Assembly (NCBI RefSeq): GCF_016862575.1
Contig: NZ_BONF01000009.1
Span: 124,001-188,000, forward strand
From: Catellatospora bangladeshensis
GTDB taxonomy: Bacteria > Actinomycetota > Actinomycetes > Mycobacteriales > Micromonosporaceae
Reading direction: 5' to 3'
DNA length: 64,000 bases
Of the stretch, positions 42,062-49,157 are shown piece after piece; position 1 is the stretch's first letter, and each line of letters starts with the position of its first letter. The notes beneath the pieces were generated by a model that saw nothing but the letters and a program-made list of their open reading frames with translations, did no database searches and was not told the origin of the DNA. The position numbers were made by a program, and so were the translations under genes.

Positions 42062-42666
42062 TGTTCGAACGATTCACCGACGCCGCCCGCGCCACCGTCA
42101 ACGGCGCCCAGACCGAAGCCCGCCAACTCCGCCAGCACCACATCGGCACCGAACACCTCCTGCTCGCGCTCCTGCGCCCCGGCCCCGACACCGGCCTCGC
42201 CCACAACCTGCTCACCGCCACCGGCCTGCGCCACGACCAGGTCGCCGCCGACGTCACCCGCCTCGCCGACGCCACCGAACCCCTCGGCGCCGCCGACGCC
42301 GCCGCACTCGAAGCCATCGGCATCGACCTCGAAGCCGTCAAAGCCAAACTCGAAGAGAACTTCGGCCCGGGCGCCCTCACCCCGCCCAGCCCACCCGCCC
42401 GCCGCGGACTGTTCGGACGCCGCCGCGCCACCCCCACCAGCCCCGGCCACATCCCGTTCACCCCCCGCGCCAAAGTCGTGCTCGAACTCTCCCTGCGCGA
42501 AGCCCTCCGCCTCAAACACCGCCACATCGGCACCGAACACATCCTGCTCGGCCTCATCCGCGAAGGCCGCGGCCTCGCCGCCCGCATCCTCACCGACCAC
42601 GGCATCGACCTGCCCGACCTGCGCACCCGCACCGAACAGGCCGCAGCCGGCACCAAAACCGCCTGA
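42061..42666 (+). CDS. Clp N-terminal (double Clp-N) domain protein
   Basis: A 201-aa protein with two Clp-N repeats (MFERFTDAARATVNGAQTEARQL; HHIGTEHLLLALLRP at about 26-40 and RHIGTEHILLGLIREG at about 155-170) but no AAA+ ATPase, resembling ClpC's substrate/adaptor-binding module standing alone. It might compete for adaptor or arginine-phosphate-like degron binding. Coupled to the HTH gene. ATG 42061 or the preceding ATG at 42058 may start translation. Confidence 0.85.
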   Translation: MFERFTDAARATVNGAQTEARQLRQHHIGTEHLLLALLRPGPDTGLAHNLLTATGLRHDQVAADVTRLADATEPLGAADAAALEAIGIDLEAVKAKLEENFGPGALTPPSPPARRGLFGRRRATPTSPGHIPFTPRAKVVLELSLREALRLKHRHIGTEHILLGLIREGRGLAARILTDHGIDLPDLRTRTEQAAAGTKTA

Positions 42667-42704
42667 CCCACGGCGGGCCGCGGATCCCGGCCCGCCGCAC
42701 CGGC

Positions 42705-42735
42705 TTGACCTGGAGCGCACTCCAGCACCTACGCT
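42705..42735 (+). promoter_or_regulatory. MerR-type promoter of the aldo/keto reductase gene
   Basis: TTGACC (42705-42710), 19-base spacer, TACGCT (42730-42735). The spacer contains CTGGAG-CGCA-CTCCAG (42710-42725), an inverted repeat that fits a MerR-family activator. No merR gene is adjacent, so the activator acts from elsewhere. The ATG lies 51 bases downstream of the -10. Confidence 0.8.
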
Positions 42736-42785
42736 CAACCCCAAGATCGAATCCCGCCTTGCGGGAGACCAGGGGAGAGCACCAC

Positions 42786-43832
42786 ATGCGCTACCGCACA
42801 CTCGGCCGCACCGGCATCGACGTCAGCACCTACTGCCTCGGCACCATGATGCTCGGCAGCGTCGGCAACCCCGACCACGACGACTGCACCCGCATCATCC
42901 ACCACGCCCTCCACCACGGCATCAACTTCATCGACACCGCCGACATGTACTCCGCCGGCGAATCCGAGACCATCGTCGGCAAAGCCCTCCAGCACCACCG
43001 CGACGACGTCATCCTCGCCACCAAAGTCCACTTCCCCATGGGCTCCGGCCGCAACCGCGGCGGCAACAACCGCCGCTGGATCCTCACCGCCGTCGACGAC
43101 AGCCTCCGCCGCCTCCAGACCGACTGGATCGACCTCTACCAGATCCACCGCCCCGACCACACCACCGACATCGCCGAAACCCTCGCCACCCTCGACGACC
43201 TCGTCCGCGCCGGCAAAATCCGCGCCTACGGCTGCTCCACCTTCCCCGCCGAAGAACTCGTCGAAGCCCACCACGCCGCCCACCAGCGCGGCATCAGCCC
43301 CTTCCGCACCGAACAGCCGCCGTACTCCCTGCTCGCCCGCGGCATCGAAGCCGACATCCTGCCCGTCGCCCAGCGATACGGCATGGGCGTACTCACCTGG
43401 AGCCCCCTCGCCTCCGGCTTCCTCTCCGGACGCATCCAGCGCGACACCGTCGACCTCACCACCGGCCGCGCCGCCCTCACCCCACACCGCTTCGACCCCG
43501 CGGCCGCAGGCAACCACGCCAAATACGCCGCACTCGAACAACTCACCGCGCTCGCCGCCGACCTCGACACCACACTGCCCGCGCTCGCCGTCGCGTTCAC
43601 CCAGGCCCACCCCGCCGTCACCGCGACCATCCTCGGACCGCGCACCACGGAGCAGCTCGACGCCGCCCTCAAGGGAGCAGAACTCGCGCTCGACGACGCC
43701 ACCCTCGACCGCATCGACGGGATAGTCACGCCTGGCACCGACCTCTACCGGCCCGACGGCGCCTGGCAGCCTCCCGCGCTGGCCGACCGGCGCCTGCGCC
43801 GCCGCCCCCTCGACGAGCGCGCCGCCGCCTGA
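42786..43832 (+). CDS. Aldo/keto reductase
   Basis: A 348-aa NADPH-dependent AKR of the YhdN/voltage-channel-beta-like group (LGRTGIDVSTYCLGTMMLGSVG; INFIDTADMYSAGESE with catalytic Asp and Tyr; ILATKVHF with Lys; DLYQIHRPD with His; GCSTFPAEEL; ATILGPRTTEQLD). All four tetrad residues are present. Its MerR-type promoter suggests induction by an electrophile or drug. The GGGGAGAGCACC site supports the start. Confidence 0.92.
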   Translation: MRYRTLGRTGIDVSTYCLGTMMLGSVGNPDHDDCTRIIHHALHHGINFIDTADMYSAGESETIVGKALQHHRDDVILATKVHFPMGSGRNRGGNNRRWILTAVDDSLRRLQTDWIDLYQIHRPDHTTDIAETLATLDDLVRAGKIRAYGCSTFPAEELVEAHHAAHQRGISPFRTEQPPYSLLARGIEADILPVAQRYGMGVLTWSPLASGFLSGRIQRDTVDLTTGRAALTPHRFDPAAAGNHAKYAALEQLTALAADLDTTLPALAVAFTQAHPAVTATILGPRTTEQLDAALKGAELALDDATLDRIDGIVTPGTDLYRPDGAWQPPALADRRLRRRPLDERAAA

Positions 43833-43893
43833 CACAGGTGCGCTGACCAATATACCGCTGGCCAGGTCGCACACCCCGGCCTACCGTCCGGCC

Positions 43894-44322
43894 ATGACCA
43901 TCACCTACAGCTGGCGTACACCCTTCGACAACACCGAACTCGACGCGCTGCACGCCGTGGGCTTCGGGTACGAACCGTCCGGCCACGACTGGTGGGCACA
44001 GGTCAGCCGACACAGCCTCGGCTGGGTGTGCGCGCGTGACGGTGCGCGGCTCGCCGGATTCGTCAATGTCGCCTGGGACGGCGGCGGCCACGCGTTCCTG
44101 CTGGACACCGTGGTCGCCGCCGACCAGCGCCACCGCGGCGTCGGCACCGGGCTGGTGGCCGAGGCGGCACGGCAGGCGGCGGCGGCCGGATGCGAATGGC
44201 TCCACGTCGACTTCGAGCCACACCTGCGCGGCTTCTACTTCGACACCTGCGGCTTCCGTCCCACCGACGCCGGACTCATCCCGCTTCCTGGCCGCCCGGC
44301 ACCAGGTCAGCCTGCGGTCTGA
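43894..44322 (+). CDS. GNAT acetyltransferase
   Basis: A 142-aa single-domain N-acetyltransferase (FLLDTVVAADQRHRGVGTGLVAEAARQA; LHVDFEPHLRGFYFDTCGFRPTDAG), with the acetyl-CoA loop Q-R-H-R-G-V-G. The end overlaps the convergent HhH gene by 16 bases. The substrate is unknown. Confidence 0.85.
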   Translation: MTITYSWRTPFDNTELDALHAVGFGYEPSGHDWWAQVSRHSLGWVCARDGARLAGFVNVAWDGGGHAFLLDTVVAADQRHRGVGTGLVAEAARQAAAAGCEWLHVDFEPHLRGFYFDTCGFRPTDAGLIPLPGRPAPGQPAV

Positions 44323-44927
44323 GCCGGACCGGCAGCGGCCGGACCCGTCGACCAGGCCGGCTCGGAAGCCTCCGGCACCAGGCGCTTGCGGTACTGACGC
44401 ACCCTGCCTAGCGAGACGTCGTCTGAGATGTCGGCCACCGACAGGAACACGTCCTCCGTGCCGTACCGGCCGGCCGCCGCCTGCCAGCCCTGCGGCCGCA
44501 CGCCCAGGCGCTTGCCGAGCAGCGCGAGGAAGATCTGCGCCTTCTGCCGGTCGAACCCCGGCAGCTCACGCAGCCGCGCAAGCACCACCCACGCCAACGG
44601 ATCCGCCCACACCCGGGCCCCATCTCCGCCGTAACCCCGCGTCAGATGCTCGCACAGCCGCCGTACCCGCTGCGCCTTCACCGCCGGAAACGGATGCAGC
44701 ACCGGCACCTTCGCGAACGCCGCCGTGAGCAGACCCATGTCCACCTCGCACAGGTGCGTCACGGTGAGGCGCTCGACCCCCAGCCGTTCGGCCAACCGCA
44801 CCGGTGCCATGAACGCACGCTCCACCGGGTGCTGGTCGTCGTGGAGCAGCATCCCGATCAGCAGCGCCAGCGGATCGTCAGCCAATCGACGATCGACTTC
44901 CTCGTCCTGAGCCAGGTGCAACGCCAC
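44307..44927 (-). CDS. HhH-GPD-like protein (TIGR03252 family)
   Basis: A 206-aa helix-hairpin-helix protein resembling base-excision glycosylases (DPLALLIGMLLHDDQHPVERAFMAPVRLAERLG; LARLRELPGFDRQKAQIFLALLGKRLGVRP, with HhH at LPGF-x-QKA). The catalytic Lys/Asp of true GPD enzymes is not convincingly placed, so it may be a DNA-binding or inactive member. The GTG at 44927 is chosen to leave space for the divergent neighbour; a GTG at 44948 is possible. Confidence 0.75.
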   Translation of the reverse strand: MALHLAQDEEVDRRLADDPLALLIGMLLHDDQHPVERAFMAPVRLAERLGVERLTVTHLCEVDMGLLTAAFAKVPVLHPFPAVKAQRVRRLCEHLTRGYGGDGARVWADPLAWVVLARLRELPGFDRQKAQIFLALLGKRLGVRPQGWQAAAGRYGTEDVFLSVADISDDVSLGRVRQYRKRLVPEASEPAWSTGPAAAGPAQTAG

Positions 44928-44961
44928 AATGAAGAGAATATGCGCCACGGGAGGAGGCCAC

Positions 44962-45987
44962 GTGCAAGCCGACGCGCAGCCCTTGCCCTTCAACGCCGGC
45001 AACCCCGCCACGGTCGGGGTCTGGCGGGTGCGCCACGGCACGACCACGGCGATCGAAAAGATCATCCAGCCGCCGCCGACCGCTTTCACCGGTTCACCGC
45101 AATGGCAGACCAGCACCGATCCCCTTCACTGGAACTACTGGAAACGCGAGCTGCTGGCATACCGCACGGGTCTGTGCCGTGAGGTCTTCGCCGATGCCGG
45201 CCTCTGCGCGCCCGCGGTCCTCGACGCCCGGAAACTGCCCGAAGGCCGCTGGCGGCTCGTGCTGGCCGACTGTCCCGGCCGCACCGCCGCCGCGTGGACG
45301 GTCGCCGACTCCGGCGACTTCGCGAACCGCCTGGGCCGGGCCCAGGCACGCTTCGTGCACCAGGTGCCGAGGATCAGCTGGCTGTCACACAACTGGCTCG
45401 GCCAGTACCTGGCTGACCGGGACGTCGATCCCGACCCGGACTGGACCGGAGCATTCGCCCAGACCTGGCCCCCGCACCTGCGCGCCGGACTGCAACGGCT
45501 CTGGGAACGCCGCCGCGAGCTGCTCGCCGTCGCCGCCGCGCTCCCACGCACACTGTGCCACCTGGACGTATGGCCAATGAACCTCTTCACCACAGGCGAC
45601 CAGTACTCAATCATCGACTGGGCGTTCATCGGCGAAGGCGCCGTCGGCGAAGACGTCTCCAACCTGATCGTCGACTCGATGACCGACGGGCTCTACCCGC
45701 CGTCCATCCTGCCCGAACTGGTATCGGCCAGCACCGAGGGATACCTGGCGGGCCTACGTGCCAGCGGATGCCGGCTCGACGTGGCGACGGTACGCCGGGG
45801 GATAGCCGCGACCGGAGCAGCCAAATACACCTGGCTCGCCCCCGCGATGCTCCGCGCGGCCCAGCGCGCCGAACCCGTCGGGGCGGTGCACTACGGACTG
45901 GCCCGCCCCGCGACCGAGGCGTTCGACCACCGGCGGGAACTCTTCGAACTGCTCGTCAGCTGGGCACGCCTGGCCGAGGACGGATAG
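44962..45987 (+). CDS. Phosphotransferase-fold protein
   Basis: A 341-aa APH/CHK-like kinase-fold protein. Brenner-type motif CHLDVWPMNLF and the metal-binding SIIDWAFIGEGAVGEDVSNLI are visible in the C-terminal lobe; the N-terminal lobe has TAIEKIIQPP as the ATP-lysine strand. The start GTG at 44962 has an exceptional GGGAGGAGG ahead. It diverges from the HhH gene. The substrate is unknown. Confidence 0.8.
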   Translation: MQADAQPLPFNAGNPATVGVWRVRHGTTTAIEKIIQPPPTAFTGSPQWQTSTDPLHWNYWKRELLAYRTGLCREVFADAGLCAPAVLDARKLPEGRWRLVLADCPGRTAAAWTVADSGDFANRLGRAQARFVHQVPRISWLSHNWLGQYLADRDVDPDPDWTGAFAQTWPPHLRAGLQRLWERRRELLAVAAALPRTLCHLDVWPMNLFTTGDQYSIIDWAFIGEGAVGEDVSNLIVDSMTDGLYPPSILPELVSASTEGYLAGLRASGCRLDVATVRRGIAATGAAKYTWLAPAMLRAAQRAEPVGAVHYGLARPATEAFDHRRELFELLVSWARLAEDG

Positions 45988-45996
45988 CCCCGACCC

Positions 45997-47859
45997 TCAC
46001 GACGGCCGGAAATACTCCCGGAAGGTCTGGTGAGCCAACCGGTACACCGTCGTTCCGTCCTCCGCATCGATCATCACGTACGGCGCTGCCGCCGCCAGAA
46101 CGTCGTCGACATCGGCCTCACGCACCTCCCCGGCCGACGACAGCGCTGCGGCCACCGTCGTCAACAGCTTGTCCGCCCGCGGCAACCCACGCCCCCGCGC
46201 GCACGCCAACGCCTCCAAGGTCGGCTCCGCCAGCGGAAACCGGTGGTTCAGCCGCTCGATCGCCTCCGCGAACAGCGCCCGGTGGTCCCTGTCCAGCAAC
46301 CTGGCAAGCCTCAGCCGTCGATGCGGCAGCAGCAACTGAGGACGCGCCAATATCTCATGTATCGCCAGCCGCGCGAACAGGAAATGCCGGCCCCGCAACG
46401 CCTCCACCACCCAGTCGACCGCACCCGAATCGGCTACCCCCGCCATGACCAGCCGCCGCCGCACGTACGCACCCACCGCCGCTGGGTCATGACCCAGCGT
46501 CTGCACCTGCGTGTCGGGCCCCCGCAACAACGCGAGCAGATCCTCGCCGGCCGGCCCCGCCACATCCGGATCGGTGCCCGTCGCCGGGCGCATCCCCAGC
46601 ACCACCCGGCAGCCGGGCACCCCCACCAGCCGCCGCCACACGCCGCTCGCCAACGCCTGCGGCTCCTGCGCCTCATCCAGCGCATCAGCAAGGACCCGAA
46701 ACGGCATTCCACGTGCGTGCAACGCGGCAACCAGCCCATCGACGCCGTCGACCGACCCCACACCGGAAGCCCACGCCAGACGCTCGACCACGTCGCTGAC
46801 ACGCAACCCCGTCAGGCTCATCACCGCGTGGAAAGCCCGCGCCGGAGCCGCGTACACAGGCACGTAGTCCGTAGCGCGGGCCAGCAGATCCCGCATACCC
46901 GGATCGGACTCGACCAGCACGTTACCGAGCAGGGCCGACTTACCCACGCCCGGCGGACCGGTCACCACATACAGGCCACGGCCCGAACCCCGCAGCCAGT
47001 CCACGATCCGGCGGCTCTCCTCAGCACGCCCCACAAAATGCCACGCCAGCTCACCCAGCTCCCCACCCTGCGCCTTCGGCAGGAAATGCGTCCGCTCATC
47101 GGCCGACAGACCCAACAGGAACCGCCGGAACTCCTCATACAGGTCCAGCGGCGCGTTGACCGGGCCCGGCAACACCCGGCGCCGCACCAGCCGAGCGGCC
47201 CTCCGCGCGGACAGCAGATGAGCGCAGCCCTCCTCCAGCCGATCCTCCAGCCGGCCAACCAGATCCTTCAGGGACACCGACTCGTCATTGTCCGTGTACG
47301 ACCGCAGCGTCGCCTCCAGCGCGTCGGAAAACCTCCCCAGATACCCGGTGCCCTCACCACCGGACCCGATCAGCGCCAGCCGTTGCGGGCTCGTGTGACG
47401 GCCGAGCAGGTGAGACGCCAGACGCCGCACGAACGTGTCGGCACCACACGCCTCCACCACCACCATCGCCCAGGCGTCCGCATGCGCCGCACGCCGCTGC
47501 CACTCGTTCACCACATGATCAGCGACCGCGTGCGGACTGAGGCCCGTACCGCGCATCGGCTTACCGGTCTCGTAGACACCCAGCCACGCATCGTCGCCGT
47601 CGCTCTCGCCGTGGCCAAGCCACACCACCACCGAACAACGCGCCGGATCCGGCTCCGACCACCGACGCAGCTCCTCGTTGACCGCAGACATGCTCGGCCC
47701 GGCCGGCGGCGGCCAAGGCGACCCCGACAACCCACCCAACTCCCGAAACAGCTCGGCCACCCGCCGCAGCTGCACCTCCATGTCGGAGATCGGGTCGTGA
47801 TGGGCGTACGCGCCGACCCCGACCAGCAGCACCTCGAAGCTGTCGCCCCCGCCCGTCAT
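45997..47859 (-). CDS. Caspase-NACHT (STAND NTPase) protein
   Basis: A 620-aa protein. Residues 1-160 form a caspase-like (C14) peptidase domain with catalytic His83 in WLGHGE and Cys138 in VEACGA. After a helical linker, VGRAEES (about 277) opens an AAA/NACHT-like domain with Walker A GPPGVGKSA (301-309; Lys307, Ser308) and Walker B-like ADALDEA (Asp395, Glu396), followed by helical and winged-helix parts ending VYRLAHQTFREYFRPS. It stops exactly where fused caspase-NACHT-WD40 proteins pass into the WD40 linker. The ATG overlaps the lipase stop (ATGA). It is the last gene of the three-gene operon. Confidence 0.88.
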   Translation of the reverse strand: MTGGGDSFEVLLVGVGAYAHHDPISDMEVQLRRVAELFRELGGLSGSPWPPPAGPSMSAVNEELRRWSEPDPARCSVVVWLGHGESDGDDAWLGVYETGKPMRGTGLSPHAVADHVVNEWQRRAAHADAWAMVVVEACGADTFVRRLASHLLGRHTSPQRLALIGSGGEGTGYLGRFSDALEATLRSYTDNDESVSLKDLVGRLEDRLEEGCAHLLSARRAARLVRRRVLPGPVNAPLDLYEEFRRFLLGLSADERTHFLPKAQGGELGELAWHFVGRAEESRRIVDWLRGSGRGLYVVTGPPGVGKSALLGNVLVESDPGMRDLLARATDYVPVYAAPARAFHAVMSLTGLRVSDVVERLAWASGVGSVDGVDGLVAALHARGMPFRVLADALDEAQEPQALASGVWRRLVGVPGCRVVLGMRPATGTDPDVAGPAGEDLLALLRGPDTQVQTLGHDPAAVGAYVRRRLVMAGVADSGAVDWVVEALRGRHFLFARLAIHEILARPQLLLPHRRLRLARLLDRDHRALFAEAIERLNHRFPLAEPTLEALACARGRGLPRADKLLTTVAAALSSAGEVREADVDDVLAAAAPYVMIDAEDGTTVYRLAHQTFREYFRPS

Positions 47860-49145
47860 GACGTCGCAAGTACCAACTGGCGCACCGCCGACGCGCCACC
47901 ACTCTTGACCTCGACCCGGTACAGACCGCGAGCCGGCAGACGCACATACGCGACCGTGGCTCCACCCGCCGCGACGAATACGGGCCGCGCCACCGACGCC
48001 CCGGTCCCGGCGTCGACCACACGGCACGTCACTCGCGCAGGATCCGAGCGGTTCACCGCCACGACGTCGAACTGCTCGCCGACCTGGACCACATCAGGCA
48101 CCTCCACACCCACACCTTCGGCACCCAGCGGCGGCCCGAGCGGCGACTCCGTCAGGACCGCCCGCACATGTGCGATCACCTCGGCCGTCCGTGCCAGCGC
48201 CCCGTGCCCCTGCGACACGTACGTGGGCTCCACGCCCGGCGGCGCAGCCGCATCACGGTAGACGGTGCCGTCACCGGCCCGGTTCTCGGCGCCAGCGAGG
48301 AAGTCGTGCACCGTGACCACGCCCTCCACGATCTCCAGCGACTGAGCCGTCGGCTGATCCACCCCGACGACCGCACGCAGCCCCGGCCGCCCGAGCAGCC
48401 GATCGGCCTCAGCCGAGAACGGCAGCGCCGCCTTGGCCAGATCCAGGTCGCCGCCGAAATCCGCCACGTCAACCGGCTCCAGTCGGCGCAGCCCCCCTGC
48501 GGCGCGCACACACCGGTACCGGGGGAGCAGGTCGTAAAGACCCGGCAGCGCCACAGCCAGCTCACGCACCCTCCGGTGCGGCAACGGAACGGGCGTGCCC
48601 AGCCCAGAGTTGATCATCTTGGTGGCCGCGACCGCGCCGAAGAACGGCGTCCCGATAGTTATGACACTTCGGGTGATCTCCGAACCGCCGAGCAACTCCG
48701 TGAACCACCTCGCGACCAGCCCTCCCATGGAATGGGCGACCAGCACCAGACGCGCTTGCGGATCACCCAGCCGATGCCGCCGCCACCGCTCCAGATGCCG
48801 CACCGCCGCCTGCGCCAGCCCTTGGGCGTTCACTGACACCGCCAGCCGCCAGTCGTACGGGAACTCGGCCACCGCCGCCGGGTCGGCGCACACCTGCCGC
48901 AGCGCAGCCAGCAGCTCGGTATAGGGCTCCACTCCACGCAGGAACGGCGCGAACGCCGGCGCGCGAAGCAGCCGCGTGGCCCGCACCGGCGCCCTGCCCG
49001 GCATCAGTGGCAGCAGGCCGTCCCCACCCAACCAGGCGTCGGCGTACCATCGCACGTCCGCCATACCCCAGACCACCGAGTCCGTCCGCTCGTCGACGAG
49101 CTCGCTGCCCATGATCCCGGGGATGACCATCACCGCATCCCGCAT
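47856..49145 (-). CDS. LCAT/PGAP1-like serine lipase-acyltransferase
   Basis: A 429-aa alpha/beta hydrolase of the lecithin:cholesterol acyltransferase type. The oxyanion loop VIPGIMGSEL is at 8-17, nucleophile Ser139 in AHSMGGLVARW, Asp292 in GDGTVYRD and His314 in SQGHGAL. No signal peptide is seen, so it is cytoplasmic unless released. Residues 341-429 form an extra Ig-like/beta-sandwich domain, an addition to the usual family core. It lies between the WD40 and caspase-NACHT genes (12 bases after the first, 4-base overlap with the second). It could be a membrane-attacking effector. Confidence 0.85.
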   Translation of the reverse strand: MRDAVMVIPGIMGSELVDERTDSVVWGMADVRWYADAWLGGDGLLPLMPGRAPVRATRLLRAPAFAPFLRGVEPYTELLAALRQVCADPAAVAEFPYDWRLAVSVNAQGLAQAAVRHLERWRRHRLGDPQARLVLVAHSMGGLVARWFTELLGGSEITRSVITIGTPFFGAVAATKMINSGLGTPVPLPHRRVRELAVALPGLYDLLPRYRCVRAAGGLRRLEPVDVADFGGDLDLAKAALPFSAEADRLLGRPGLRAVVGVDQPTAQSLEIVEGVVTVHDFLAGAENRAGDGTVYRDAAAPPGVEPTYVSQGHGALARTAEVIAHVRAVLTESPLGPPLGAEGVGVEVPDVVQVGEQFDVVAVNRSDPARVTCRVVDAGTGASVARPVFVAAGGATVAYVRLPARGLYRVEVKSGGASAVRQLVLATS

Positions 49146-49157
49146 CCCGGCCCTCCT

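Noticed and set aside
46030-48261. Long rightward open frame antisense to the caspase-NACHT and lipase genes
   Set aside because: It is His/Arg/Pro/Gln-rich without any motif, whereas the leftward frames show intact catalytic residues and clean operon junctions. High GC keeps antisense frames open.
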